Assembly (NCBI GenBank): GCA_905221605.1
Contig: CAJNDS010002323.1
Span: forward strand, 141,001 to 205,000
DNA length: 64,000 nt
Direction of reading: 5' to 3'
Origin: Symbiodinium natans
Taxonomy: Eukaryota; Sar; Dinophyceae; Suessiales; Symbiodiniaceae
Notes under the pieces: model-generated
What the model was told of the DNA's origin: nothing
The model's input: the letters and a program-made list of their open reading frames with translations, nothing else
Databases searched by the model: none
Translations under genes and position numbers: made by a program
Shown here: one piece after another, positions 1 through 12,031 of the stretch
Position numbering within the stretch: position 1 is the stretch's first letter
Layout of the letters: every line of letters starts with the position of its first letter

Positions 1-1070
1 TTCCTAAAATAGGGGACCCCTCTACTGCCCCAAATGCGAAAGGGTTCTGGTCTGCTGCCAAGGTGTCTACAGCCTCAGCTTTCGGGTCGGGGCTTCGGTT
101 GATAAAGAAGTTTGCCTATTAAGGGAACCCCAAAGTTGGAACAAACCCCCCCCACCCACCCCCCTATGGCACTTGGCTAGGGAGCCAAGCGGGGGCATCC
201 TTTTGGAGAAGAGCGCGACACCCAAAACCCGGCAGAGGGACTCTAATTTAGAACAACCTGTCATGCAAAAAAAGCACTTGGCTAGGGAGCCAGGGCATTC
301 CTTCGTTACACAAACGTAACCAACCCACTGCACCCAGCCAGTAGCGACAAACAAAAAACACCAATCCTGAAGACTAAAACAACCTCAAAACGGAACCCTA
401 AACTGCCCTGGACCCTTTACAAGCCCCAACATGGGCGAGGCCCTGCGTGGACGGAACTGGTGTCGGGCTTAGGGGCATGGACTCCACATCATGGGATACC
501 ATGGGGTTGGTTTCGGGCTACGCCACCCCATGGCTGAAGTCACCTCCTATCCAGAATACGGCCGAACTGTGTCTGAAAATGGTAAAGAAGAAGCCTTATC
601 TGGGGCCTGGGTTCGGGTTGTAGCCGCTCTGGACCCTTAATCCGACTCCAAACAGCTTTAGGAATCAGAGGTTTAAAGGTTGGGAGGTGTAGGGGTCAGG
701 CTCAAGGTTTAGGGGCTTAAGGGATTCGAGGTCGAGCCAGGTGTGCAGAGACGCCGGCCGTGCCTCCCGAAGAGGACATCCCCCCCTAAACCCTAAGCCC
801 CAAGCCCCAAGCCCTAAACTTGCCCTAAACCCTAAACCCCAGACATGCCGCCCCCAGGTTGGCAAGGCCGGTTGCGTGTTGACTCACCTTCGCCCCCGCC
901 AGAGGTCGTCCAGCGGGCCCCTCAAGGACGAAGCGCATCCCCTCCATGTTTCGTTGAGGGTTTCGAGGAAAAGGGTTTAGGGGTTTGGAGTTTCCAGAAC
1001 TTTGGGGGGTTTAGGGTGGTTCAGGGTTGTGGGTTTAAGGGGTTTAGGGCTTAGTACCTCCCTCAGCCCA
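1..1070. other. No firm gene; telomere-like blocks
   Basis: Degenerate CCCTAAA/TTTAGGG at 780-845 and 960-1050. A weak minus frame at about 950-885 (MEGMRFVLEGPAGRPLAGAK) ends at a GTGAGT donor and could be an exon. Confidence 0.4.
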
Positions 1071-1074
1071 GAGC

Positions 1075-1135
1075 CCAAAGCTCGTGCCTTTCTGGATCCA
1101 GGCTGTGGATGGACAGCACAGGCGCCGTCTCCTCG
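1075..1135 (-). CDS. Probable exon, minus strand
   Basis: After AG at 1137-1136 the frame reads EETAPVLSIHSLDPERHELW. The acidic start resembles the exon at 41274-41208 (EETAAEALLAAEAQA). The neighbouring genes were not joined. Confidence 0.38.
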
Positions 1136-1514
1136 CTTACGTGTGTGGTGATTTGGGGTTAAGATTTCATGGCCCTAAACCCTAAAAATTAAGCTCTAAA
1201 CCCTATCAGGTGGAGAGTGTCAAGGATTAGGATGCCATCAAGGGATCTCGGGATGCCGTCAACGACTAAGGAATCTCGCGACTTCTAAACCCTTCCCCAC
1301 CGAAATATTCCCGGCCTGAATAAGGCCCACAAAACCTACACAGCCCTTACTTGTGCCAAATAAGTTCATTTGCACCCTTAGACAGCCCCCTGGATGCTGC
1401 TTAGATACCATGGGGTGGGGGTTTGAGTTTAGGGCTTAGAAGGGCTTAGGGTCGAACAGTGAACCCTAGACTCCTAAAACCCCAAACCCAATGAAGCCCC
1501 AAAGCTCTAAACCC

Positions 1515-1598
1515 CTTGGTCATTTTGCGGCAGGCGTCGTCGATGTTAGCGATGGCGCACACCGCAGCGGTGGCGGTCGCCTCATGTTGCAGAGCGTC
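1515..1598 (-). CDS. Probable exon, minus strand
   Basis: The frame reads DALQHEATATAAVCAIANID and then DACRKMTK, a well-formed helical segment. CCCTAAA-like blocks flank it on the left and TTTAGGG-like blocks on the right, as at several better-supported exons. It may belong with 1861-1811 and 2398-2318 to one minus-strand gene. Confidence 0.45.
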
Positions 1599-1810
1599 AG
1601 GCTTAGAGTTTAGTAAGACTTGATGGTTTACTTGCAGGTTCGCTATTGGGTCCTCGTCATGAGTAGAGGCTACTCGTAAGGCAGGCGAGACTATAACCCA
1701 AGTGCTTCCTGAACAGTGCCAGAGTTTGAGGGATTCGGGCTTCGGGTTGCCGGGTTTAGGTGTTGATGGCTTTAGGGCTTTGGAGTTTAGGGCTTTGCGG
1801 GTTTTAGGGT

Positions 1811-1861
1811 AGTGACTCTCATGCTCGCCATGTTGTGGACATGCGCTTCAAGCCTGCTGTA
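1811..1861 (-). CDS. Possible small exon, minus strand
   Basis: Seventeen codons reading YSRLEAHVHNMASMRVT. It lies between two other minus-strand exon candidates. It is too short to be firm. Confidence 0.3.
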
Positions 1862-2317
1862 GGTTTAAGGTCTCATTAGGGCACAGGCTTGACAGGGGTG
1901 GAGGGGGGGGGGGTCTGTGATGAGAAGGAGTTTTTTTGGTTCAGGAACTGTTGCTTAGGGTTCCTTGGGCAAGCTGCCGTGGCTGGAGGCAGTTGCTGGA
2001 AAGCAGGGGATTGAGAGAGTTTGGGGCTTAAGGTCAAAATCAAGTCTCTATTGCGAACTATACAAGCGTCGCTTTTGAATGATGCCTGAGATTAAGTTTG
2101 AGTGGGTGCCCCCTGAAACACCAACCTAGGACCTAAAGCCATGTTGATGCAGCCGGAATCCCGCAACAACAGCTGAGGGTAGCATCTGCAAAACCCCTGG
2201 TGACCACCCTGAAACAGTAGGCCATATAACCCCTGAACCCTATGAACCCGATAACCCCCGTAACCCTGTAGGCCATTAACCTCGATCCCTTAAACCCTGA
2301 ACCCTGAAACCCTGTCA

Positions 2318-2398
2318 CTTGCAGCCGGCTGAAGCCTCCGCCGCGGGAACGCCCTCGCCGGCAACGCGGAAATCCAGGATGGACTTGACGGAGATGTC
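2318..2398 (-). CDS. Probable exon, minus strand
   Basis: The frame reads DISVKSILDFRVAGEGVPAA and then EASAGCK, followed by a possible GC donor. The left flank is rich in CCCTAAA-like motifs. The plus strand is also open (residues like PATRKSRMDLTEM), so the strand is only favoured. Confidence 0.4.
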
Positions 2399-2982
2399 CT
2401 GACACTAGGAGCAGTATAAAACCTTATAGGGCTTATGGCTAGGGTCTCTATATGATTGGGGGGGGAGGGGGTGTGTAGGACGAAGCGCTAAACCACAAAC
2501 CCTTATTTCAGGGGTTTAGTGTTGAAGGTTTTGCACTTTGGGATTCAGGTTTCCAGGGCCTGGCTTGGAGGTTCATGGTTGGCCAACGCGCTGCGAATTC
2601 CCTGGTCGTTTCCTTGTTTTTGATGTTTTCCTTCGTTTCTTTCGGGTTTCTAAAGGTAAAGGCTCTTGGAGTCGAGGGTAGGGCGCCGAATACCAAGCAT
2701 AGCAAAGTGGCTCCCAAACGGAGGGGCCTTTTAAAAACGACTTAAAAGGAGGCTAAACAAGGTTGTAGTGTTCGTTACCTTACTCAAAATGCTTCCTATA
2801 CGTACCTAGAATCTGAACGAAGAAAAGAACCCTAACAAACACAAACCCTAAAGACCTGAACTACGTGCGCACACATTATGCTATAGACATTCAAACCCCA
2901 GCAAGTTCGTTCCAGCAACCCTAAACCCTAAACAACCCTAACCCTAAACCCTAAACCCGAAACCCTAAACCCCAAACCCCTG

Positions 2983-3042
2983 TGTGGGGAGCTCCTCCAA
3001 GTTCTCCCGCAGCGCCTTCTCCAGCTGGGCCGTACGGCCACC
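2983..3042 (-). CDS. Probable coiled-coil exon, minus strand
   Basis: Twenty codons reading GGRTAQLEKALRENLEELPT, a clear heptad-like helix, between CCCTAAA blocks on the left and TTTAGGG blocks on the right. It resembles other Glu/Ala/Leu-rich minus-strand islands at 11.4, 37.8, 38.4, 41.2 and 42.2 kb. Confidence 0.42.
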
Positions 3043-4043
3043 CTGAACCGGCAGGATTTAGGGGTTTGCGGTTAGTCTTTAGGGTTCAGGGTTCAGGGTT
3101 TAGGGTTTAGGGCTTCGGGTTCAGCGTTTAGGGTTTAGGCCTTAGGGTTCAGGGTTTAGGGGTGATGTGTTTTAGTTTTGGGCCCCTTCTTGAGGTGCTA
3201 GGACCCCTATATAGGCTTACATAGGGGGTTTGAAGGCCACGTATGGCGACAGCTCGCAATGGCAAGCTGATCGTGCTGGCAGCACGTTTAAGAAATAAGT
3301 AAACAAACTGATGTTTGTTTATTTATATTCCAAGTACCCTTAAGGTACGGTTCGCTCTATGCTACGTGAGGCCCCCGAAGCTGCCAAGCCCAAAACCAAG
3401 GCTCTTAACCTTCTAAGCCCAACATGTCAAAATTTAAGGCCCTAAACCCTGATGCCTGACCCCGTATGAGTCATAAAGGCGAAACCCTTTGTCCTGACCC
3501 GATACTGCGCTGGTCCTTGAACGTCTCGCGGCTGTAAGGACAACAGAAATGGTTAGGGTTTAGGGTTCTGGAGCTAACCCCGAAGCTGCAACAGGCTCCC
3601 GAACTCAAGCCTACATGCAAGAAGTGCACCTCCCAATTACTAGGTCCTTTCAAGGCCTGGCTGGGTTCAGGCTAAACCCTAAACACTAAGCCAAATGGCA
3701 TCCTTGCGGATGGGATCCTTCCTCGCTATCTAGGTCCCTGGTGTCCTAGAATGGGGTCTTATGGGTCTCTTTCGGGAGGCGCCTCCTGTCTGGGATCTGC
3801 TGCTAAGAAGGCGTGCAGCTGTGTCCGCCTGCTTAGGGTTTAGAGTTTGGGTGCAGGGTTTAGAGTTACATAAGCTCATTTTGGAGGAGATACGGAAAAT
3901 CTGGATTAAGCCCTACGAGGTTTAGGGATTAGGGTCAACTACTCCCCTACTCCCTTTCCTATGTGCGAATATTTTGTGGAAGGGCTAGGGTTCACGGCTT
4001 AGGGTTTGGGATTTGTTTTTCCTTGTTTAGGGTTGAGGGGAGT

Positions 4044-4096
<53 letters not shown>

Positions 4097-4754
4097 GGAG
4101 AGAGAGACAGAGAGCTTGAGATCGCGCGACCAACATTCATAGCACAAATAGTACAGATACCGTGCTTCGTCAAAGCGTCTTGGTTAAGAGATTCAGTGTG
4201 GATTTCCCGAGGTTCGTCTTAGGGTTGGGGTCGCTCGAATTCCAGGGCTTAAGGTTCATGGTCTGGGATCAACCCTGCAGGGAACATCGCTGAGCCCTAG
4301 GCCAGGGACAGCTACGAGAACCCTAACGCGTCTCAATATCGCAACAGGCCCAAGAAATGAAGACTTCAGGGTTGAAAGTGTGAGGACCAGAGTATATGGG
4401 CTGTCGGGGAGTTGGAGAAATAGGGGTGCAGGGACTGAGGTTCAAGCTTTCTGGGAATGAGCGTTGGGTTCGGAGAGTTGGGTTTAAACTTTGGGGCCTT
4501 TTTTGGGCTCTGCACGTCTAGCCATGGACGCCCTGAAAGCCTGAGCCCTTTCGAGGGCAGATTTCAGTTGCTCGCGTCGAAGTGTCGGAGTTGAGGTTCA
4601 GGGCTTGAGGCTTGAGGGTTTTCATTACCTGTGGAGCTTACCTGTGGAGCTTGCCTATAAGGTTGTTGGGGCTTTGGGGGTTTTGAGGTTTAGGACCTGG
4701 TGGTTTAGGACACGGGGCAAAACGTTCTGCATGCAGATTTTTCTGGCACGTCTA
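3043..4754. other. No firm gene
   Basis: TTTAGGG-like blocks at 3060-3165, the AG tract at 4.05 kb and short open frames only (e.g. plus MATARNGKLIVLAARLR at 3244). Nothing I would call a gene. Confidence 0.4.
4041..4114. repeat. AG microsatellite
   Basis: Interrupted (AG)n tract. Confidence 0.95.
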
Positions 4755-5196
4755 GACTACCTTTCCACCTCCTGGCCGCATTGTGCCAAGACCGCGGGTG
4801 CTTGTAGCCCGGGGCGGGTGTAGCAGCAACATATCAACCCGTGCAGCTGGTACTGCAGGAACATTTTCGCAGTCCCAAAGTGACATGGTGACAGGAAGGA
4901 GCTGCACCGGACATATACTGAAGGACCTGGAATCCCAGGTAATTACACCGACCGCCTGCATCCAATAAGACCTTGTAGGGGACTCTGTCACGGGCTTCAT
5001 GATGGTTGTACGGATTCTGCATTTGGGCTTGTAGGGTGTTCTCAGAGCTCTCACTCTTTCCAATTCAGAAGCCTTGTTCAATGAACTGAGCCGCCAGAAA
5101 GTGCTAAGGCGGCCCCTTCGTTCGCCGTCTTCGCTTGGGACCACGTTCGCCGGAAGTGCCTTCGCAAAGGAGCATGGCCTCATCAGTTGCTTCTAG
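4755..5196 (+). CDS. Two-exon plus-strand gene end (3' part)
   Basis: The first exon ends at 4938 (frame open from about 4755; SSNISTRAAGTAGTFSQSQS, then GHILKDLESQ) with donor GTAATT. The second runs 5035-5196 (GVLRALTLSNSEALFNELSR, then QKVLRRPLRSPSSLG) to TAG. The 96-bp intron is GT-AG with AG-G and phase 0 on both sides. Caution: the minus strand is open over the same span for 143 codons with equally protein-like content (KASELERVRAL), so the strand is not certain. Family unknown; the start lies upstream and was not found. Confidence 0.4.
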
Positions 5197-5646
5197 ACTC
5201 AGAGGGCCGAAACCCTCCAAAAGATTCCTACAAGACCGACGCCCTGGCCCAAAAACGATCTCACCCGAAACCTGAGACCCTGAGATCGAAAATCTCAACC
5301 CTACACCAAACCTGCACCAAGCATGAACCCCACAAGTCCAACCCCGAAAGTGGGTGCGGCTGCGTAAGGTTGAGGGTGTTTAGGGCTAGGACGTTACTAG
5401 CTATGCTCTGAGGAATCCCTTTGAAAAAAACACCCTAGCCCTAGGCCCTAGACCCCATAATATAGGGGTTATTCTAGGAAAGGCCACCGAAGCCAGAAAC
5501 AGCTCGCATTGTAGGAATTTGGGCTACACAGAGCTATGTGACACACAGGGAACGTTGCCTCTGTCGAGTCAGGCATGGGCGTTGCTTGCGAGCAGGGCCC
5601 TTCAGGGTCCTGGGTGGGGGTTTAAATTCAGCTCCTTACACGAGTC

Positions 5647-6739
5647 CTAATGAAACCTCAGCTGCATTGACGTCCAAGCGGCCAGACCAGGATGGTTGGA
5701 GGCACGAGCCGTGTCCAAAGGTGTAAAGCCATCGTCTGTTCTCGCGTCCAAGTTTGCCCGAGCCTGAACCAGTTGCTGCGCGATCTCCAGTTGTCCGTGA
5801 TAGCAGGCCACGTGCAAAGGCCTTGTGATTGGAAGCATCACAAATGTCCAAACACAACATTTAACGTCCTCCCCTTCAACACAGTATACTATTCTTCCAA
5901 ATATGTAATGCAGCGATGGGAAGAACTTGGAGGTTGTGGCAGGCTGGTACTCTACGCCTGGCCTCCAATACTCAACATGCAAGAAAATTTCCTAACGTTC
6001 GCTATGAGGTACATTTGGGGCGTTCTAAATCGGGGAGCAGACTATTCCCTTCTGTTCACGGCAAAGAGGCGTGATGTCATGTGTGGATAGGCCATTCACG
6101 CACGCGCCGCCGTTGACCAGCACTTGCACAACGTCAGGAAGTCCCTTCCTGTGCTTTCATTCATGCACTCTCGAAGGCCCGAAACAAAAAGTCCTATTCG
6201 GCCCAGCTTCAGACAGGCAATATGCAGCGCCGTCGTGCAGCGATTGTCAGTGGACTTAGTTGCCCAGCACTCTAACTGCTCTAACTTCCACTGCAGCGTT
6301 CGCATGCTGACCAGCAGCGCCGCTGTATCCCCCAAGGCTGATGCTGGAACTACGATGTCCCCAAGCTGAACTACAACTTTAAACCCTAAGCTTTTAACCC
6401 TGAGCCATGTCTCACATCTAAACCCGTCGAAGTGCCTCAACGTCACATGCTCGGCCACGAGTGAGGGGGTAGCCCTAAACCAGTATAAACCCTGACCTCC
6501 ACGGAAGCGGGGCGAGGGTTTAGGGTGTGGGGGTGCTGGGTGTTGGTTTAAAGTAGGCACCCTTTGTTGACGGGGGTTTCATTAGGACTCAGGGTTTTTT
6601 CTGTTGAGAACCCACCAGGGAAGGGACCCTGATTCAGAATAAGCCAGCCCAGTGGCGTGGTTGGCCTTGGCACCGCATTGAAGTAGGAAGCGCACGAGAT
6701 CTGTGCGCCCCTCCAGACAGGCCATGCTCCTTGGCTTAG

Positions 6740-6772
<33 letters not shown>

Positions 6773-9700
6773 TGTGTATATATATATATATGTATAAGGA
6801 TTAAGGATTTCAGGGCTTAGGGTCTGGGATTTCGGTTTAGAGTATTAGGGTTTAAGGTTCACAGCGAACCTCAGCCACAAACCAGGGAAGCAACGACGGA
6901 GGGAAGCAGGACGCCAAACACTACCGCTTCGGGTTCAGGGATCTGACCCTTGGGGCCTAGGGGCAACCGCAAAACCTTGGTAGCCCAGTCACCACACATT
7001 TCAGTGAGGGTGCCCTTTTTGGGGTTGGCTACTTTGTAAGGGAAGCTAGAGGAAGCCAGACCCGACAACAGGGAACAAGGATACCACTGGGCTACCAAGA
7101 AACCAGTCAGATTCTGCAATTACAAGCCCCACAGACTTGATGAACACCCTCTTCGAACACCCTTCTTCTTCCAAGAGCCGACTTGGTGGTCTTCAATGGG
7201 GAGTTAGAGAACTGGGTACCCTCTCCTGGTGGAAGGGTATCCTAAACCCTAAACCCTGAAACCCTGAAACCCTGAAACCCTGAACCCTAAACCCTAAACC
7301 CTGAACCCTAAACCCTAAACCCTGGAAACCCTAAACCCTCCTTCAGGGAGCCGAGGTGCAGGGCCGAAGCGCCAGTGCTGGGTGAAACTGCATCAAGCTC
7401 GGCACGAGCTTCGACCAAGACGCGCGCGATCTCCTTGGGCTTTCGAAGGGCTCATATAGGGTTTGTAGGATTTAGGGTTTGTAGGATTTAGGGTCTAGGA
7501 TTTAGGGTTCAGGGTTCAGGGTTTAGGGTGGGAGAGGGGGGATGAATTACGACTTCTGAATCTGGCGCCCTCAAATATCTTCACGGCGCGAGTGGCTTTC
7601 GGGAAGAAGGGGCCCCTCTTGATTTCCTACGAGAGTGCCTCGTGGAACATGACCCCATGGCTCTTGAACCGCTTTCTGGCTGGGAGTGGCCGGCGCTGGC
7701 TCTCCAGATCTTTGAGTTCACACCTTGACTGCTCCGATCCCTGGCGAAGAAACTGCTAAGAAATCCAGATTCGCCGGCTGGAGCTGAACCCTGAAACCCT
7801 GAGAAAATTGAGAGCATGTTCCAAAAGCAAATGCTCAGTATTCCTGGCACCCAAGGGCCTCTAGCATCATGCAGTACATTCCTTACACCTTAGCGCCTCT
7901 AGGATGGCCGTGTTTGCATGTTCTTACAGTTCATGGCCATGGCCTATGTTATTTCTTGGAGATTACAGTCGGTGCCGAAAACCCATTTTTGACTCCCTGT
8001 GGAGACATGAGGGCCCCAATTGTCGTAGTGACAACAAGGGCGAGTGTAAGTCGCTGGTTTGTTTGAGACCCCTGAACCTTTTTTTTCCAAACTTTCCAAC
8101 TTTCTTTCTTCACATGGGATTGATGAATCTATGAAGGGGGGGGCCTCAACCCAAGCTTTACGCCTCAGCGGTGTCTGTAGGACGTTGGACATCCCTTTGG
8201 CTGCTCCTTGTCTGGCAGGGTTCTCAAGCTTGAGGGACGGGTTTATGTTTGGACCCTATAGGTTTAGGGTGTAGGGTTTGGGGTTAGGGTTTAGGGTTTA
8301 GACCCTAAACCCTAAACCTCCATATAAGCCCAGCAGCGAGATGACCGAACGTGCTGGCAGTGTGCAGCGGGGGCCCATGGTCGTCATCGCAGCTGTTGAT
8401 GTCAACGCCCAGCCCAATGAATAAGCGCACGGCCTCCGTATTTCCGGTGGAGCAAGCAAAACGTAGGGCGTCGGTTCCATCAGCACCGCTCTCAAGCAGG
8501 AATTGCACTATCTGAAGCTGCTCATTCATGCAGGCTGCTAGCACCGGCGTCATTTTCTTGGCCGGCATGCGTATGCACGCCCCATACTGCACCAAGACAC
8601 GAACGACATCGAAAAAGCCTCGCGCACATGCAGTGAGCAGAGGTGTGAAGTCATCAGTGCCAGCAACGCTGTTGACATCCGCGGCAGCCTCGCAGAGCAA
8701 ACGCGTCATCTCCTCATTGCCGAGGCCGCACGCTATGTGTATGGGTGCCACGCCATTTGGGCCATTGGGGCATGCATTGGCATCGGCCCGAGCCTCGATG
8801 CATACTCGTGCAACGGGCACATGCCCTTGAGCACAGGCGAGGTGGAGGGGCAGCGCGCCGTTCCCTTGCGCTGTGCCTATGTCAGCCCGGTGCCGCAGCA
8901 GCCAACGTGCGACCTCTGTCTGGCCGCGCGCGCAAGCCCAGTGCAAGGGCGTCCTCCCACGATCCTGAAGATGTTCTTTTTTTGGGTTGCCCAGAAACTA
9001 TAGATACCAAGTAGCCTAGGAATAAAGGCCTTTCTAAGAGAGTCTAACCTGTAGACAAAGCGAATAAGGGCCGTCTCTGGGTCGGAAATCCGCTGTGTTT
9101 CCTAGACTGTCGTGTACTCGTGCTACAACGATTCTGTTATAAATAGGGAAAAGCCTCAGCCTTTCTGTCTAGATTCAATGTGTGCGCCCTTACTTTGGGC
9201 CCTACATTTGGGGTTTATGTGCTTTCTACAACTACACCCAAATGCTTTCGGGGTTCCTAGAGTCTCCCAAGAAGTGTCTACGGCCCATACTACAGGCCCA
9301 CCCGAAACCCTAAACCCTAAAGCGAAAACCTACCGTAATTTCCAAATCCCATCATCAGGGGAGGCACCGCTGGCTTCGCAATGTCGGCCAAGGCCTGCAA
9401 GAGCAACTTGGCGCACTTGAGGCTGCCACGCTTGGCCGCCAGACACAAGCCTTTTGTTGGGAGGTTTAGGGTTTAGGGTTATGAGGTTTAAGGAACCTCT
9501 GAGTTTATAGGGGTGAGAGTGTTTAGGGGAGCCTAACCTCAAATTTAAGAACGGTATGGGAGAAATGCTGGTCTCGCTGGCCCTGGAGAGGAATTACCTC
9601 TGCTAGAAGTGTCTCTAAGCCTCCTAAGTCCGTTAACCCTTTAAGCCCTATAAGACCTGTATACCCTACAAGCCCTGGAATCCCTGCAAGCCCCTAAGCC

Positions 9701-10766
9701 CGACCCCAAACCACACCCTAAGGCCTGCAAATAAATGTATATGGTTAGTTCCCTAAATTGTGGTCCCTTTTTGGGTACACCATATAGTACGACACCCTTA
9801 TAAAGACGGGTCCCAAAACAGACCAGAATTTAGAGAACTGCCCATATACGGGCTCGGTCAGGAAGCAGGTGAGGCCTCTCTGCAATTGAGCATTGGGGTC
9901 CTGAGGTTGATACAACAGGGCTTCCAGCGATGGCACGTCGTCATGAGAAATGGCGGTCGCAAGCGCCTTTCCTAGGTAGCCGAGTAGCCATGTTAAAGCA
10001 AAAGGTACAGATTTCTGTCGATTCGTTTTAAGTTGAAAAGGAAGCCATAATCACAACCCACAAGGGCAAAAGGGTGTGCCACTGGGCTTCTTAGTCGCCG
10101 ACTGCTGGATCGGGGCTACAAAGAGACAGCAGGACCAGGTGTAACATGCCTGGGAAGTCCAGCGGTGTCTCGTCGCTCAAGAGTTGCGCTCCACGCAGCA
10201 GCCGCTGCCGAAATCGGGGCTGCCCCATCAGCAGCTCAAGACGCCCCTTCAGATTCTGCACCGTGCTGCCGCCTTACATAGCTGCGTCCAAGATTCCCAA
10301 AACAGGCCAGGGAGCCCAATACATCTCAATACGCCTTAACCAATCGAAGACAACCCGCAAACGTTGTGTCAACAACGCTTTTTCACAAAGGCTGTACGCA
10401 GAAAGCGCTGAGGGTCCACTTAAATGACTGCAACTACTGCAAACCACTCTACGGGTGCCTGCAGGTATGCTGGTTCCAAACCCTACGAAGCCCTCCACCC
10501 TGAATCTCTGAACCCGATAACACGCTAAATCCTCATATAGGGGCCTTAATAATTAGAAGAGGGTTTTGGGCGTTTTGGGAGTTATTCTCGTATAATTGTA
10601 AGGGGACCACAAGGGAATACTATTCGTCATTATTCCGACCTCTATAGCACACCCTTAATCCTAAGTGTTGCGAGGACCAGGTGCCAGAAGTTGCGAGCTC
10701 CTCCATCTCCAACGCAGACAAGGCTAGCACTTCCACACCAGAGGTCATCATCACAACTCGTAGCAT
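5647..10766 (-). CDS. Ubiquitin-like + ankyrin-repeat protein, ten exons, 505 aa
   Basis: Exons, 5' to 3' on the minus strand: 10766-10685, 10272-10099, 9971-9876, 9450-9371, 8964-8338, 7433-7360, 6729-6645, 6254-6208, 6148-6071, 5821-5647. Every junction keeps frame and the total is 506 codons with the stop. Residues 1 to about 85 look ubiquitin-like: start MLRVVMMTSG, helix VQNLKGRLELL, then PRFRQRLL and HLVLLSLC. Residues 86-505 hold about 12 ankyrin repeats, e.g. RTPLHWACARGQTEVARWLL, APIHIACGLGNEEMTRLL and TPLHVACYHGQLEIAQQL. Ankyrin repeats bind proteins; the ubiquitin-like part suggests, without proving, a role in protein turnover or scaffolding. All nine introns (59-904 bp) read GC-AG, and eight acceptors are followed by G. 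The ATG was chosen because the frame begins there with a typical first strand. The least certain points are the 6254 acceptor (AG then T) and the 3' end, where the last exon could splice onward before 5647. I am confident of the fold, less so of the exact ends. Confidence 0.85.
6739..6796. repeat. TA microsatellite in intron 6 of the ankyrin gene
   Basis: TA run, T run, TA run; it starts about 10 bases on the intron side of the acceptor at 6731-6730. Confidence 0.95.
7240..7345. repeat. CCCTAAA block inside intron 6 of the ankyrin gene
   Basis: About 12 degenerate units. On the coding (minus) strand this is TTTAGGG, starting 15-20 bases after the GC donor at 7359. Confidence 0.9.
10536..10646. 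mobile_element. MITE-like element, family B, in intron 1 of the ankyrin gene
   Basis: 111 bp from TATAGGGGCCTTAATAATTA to an imperfect inverted end GAATAATGA/CTATA. It shares the inner segment GGGACCA..AAGGGAATACTATT with the copy at 52.84 kb. Confidence 0.8.
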
Positions 10767-11034
10767 TGAGGGACCGAAGGAGGGACCCTATGAGGGACCT
10801 GGCAGTTTAGGGTTTAGGGCTTAGGGTTCTTGACACTTGGTCCAGCGGATAACAAAACATGCGCATCAATTCATTAACTAGAAATGGATAGGGCTTCGGG
10901 GGTTTTCTTGTGTCACGGTCAAGGCTTGATGGGCTCCATGACTCGAGGCTGTTTTGCCCAACGCTGCAACGTGCAAAGCGAGCAGATAAGAAGTCAGGTC
11001 CCCTGAAGCAAACAGAAACGCCCACCTCCTGAGA

Positions 11035-11065
<31 letters not shown>

Positions 11066-11389
11066 CCCTTTGCTTATGCCAGTCCGGGCACTCATCGTGG
11101 CTATTGATATCTGTATCTCTGCCAACCCAGCATAGCGAACACAAAAGATCGCACCCTTGCGTATAAGAAAGGCTGCCTTGAGGGTCTTAGAAGTCTTAAT
11201 TAAGATCTGGAGCCTTGTCCCAACACGCTTCTTGACTTTCTTGCTAAGTACTCAAGGGGTGCAAAGGTTGACTCCTGCGGCTCGAAGCGGGTTCTTTTCC
11301 TTCAAGGGGCGACGGTACACATCCCCCCGTCGTGAGCTTGAAGGGCCCTCGAAACCCGAATGCCCTGTCAGCCCTTAGAGCCCTCAAAC

Positions 11390-11454
11390 CTGATACACGA
11401 GGGCAGCACGCCTGGTCAGCTCAAGGCTGGCCTCCAACTTGGCGATCTCCTTGG
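11390..11454 (-). CDS. Probable coiled-coil exon, minus strand
   Basis: After AG in a pyrimidine-rich context (TTCCTCAG) the frame reads KEIAKLEASLELTRRAALVY. It lies about 0.6 kb upstream, in the minus sense, of the ubiquitin-like/ankyrin gene start, so it probably ends another gene in a tandem same-strand arrangement. Confidence 0.42.
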
Positions 11455-11740
11455 CTGAGGAATAAGAGATCGTTGCAGCGATCTGGCGATACGGAGCAGG
11501 GGGCTGTGAAGAGGATAGGTGGTTCCCTTCGACCTGCGGTTGTGGCCCGGCAGTGACTCGGGGGATCCTGTGACCATCACAACAGCCTCAGCCCCAAGAC
11601 ACCCCCTACTCCCCGAAGATCTGTTTTGAGGGGTAGGGCCCATGGTTGTGAGGTTACACCGAAACCTTACTAGTTGGGGAGTAAGGGAAGTCAGCGGTAC
11701 CTCAGAACCCCTTGAAGAAGCCCTAAGCCCTAAACCCCAA

Positions 11741-11831
11741 GTCTTCAGCCCCAGACAATTCCAGAACTAGCATAAACACCTCCCGAGGCTCGTCGCCATT
11801 CTTGAAGCCTTGGGTCAGCGCAGCCTGCTTC
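11741..11831 (-). CDS. Probable exon, minus strand
   Basis: After AAG-G the frame reads KQAALTQGFKNGDEPREVFM and then LVLELSGAED. Flanks are CCCTAAA-like on the left and TTTAGGG-like on the right. A second open stretch at about 11535-11605 (GAEAVVMVTGSPESLPGHN) may belong with it. Unjoined. Confidence 0.42.
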
Positions 11832-12031
11832 CTTGATTGGGTTCCGGGTTTAGGGTTTAGGGTTTGGAGTTTCTGGACGGTTGTAGATTTTCCTGGAGAG
11901 GGGGGGGGAGAGGGGCAGGGGATTTTCGGGGGTTTGATGTAAGGGGGTTTTGTGACAAGGCTTTCCGTTGTTTGCAGCGGTTGCTCCATAGGTTGCTTCC
12001 TGTGTTTTGTGGGTTTTGGGGTTTGAACCAA

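Noticed and set aside
4752-5183. 143-codon minus-strand frame
   Set aside because: It crosses the whole intron of the plus-strand model and starts without ATG. It remains an alternative, and was not listed as a gene.
11034-11144. VCVCVC-containing frames
   Set aside because: Translation of the CA microsatellite at 11034-11061.
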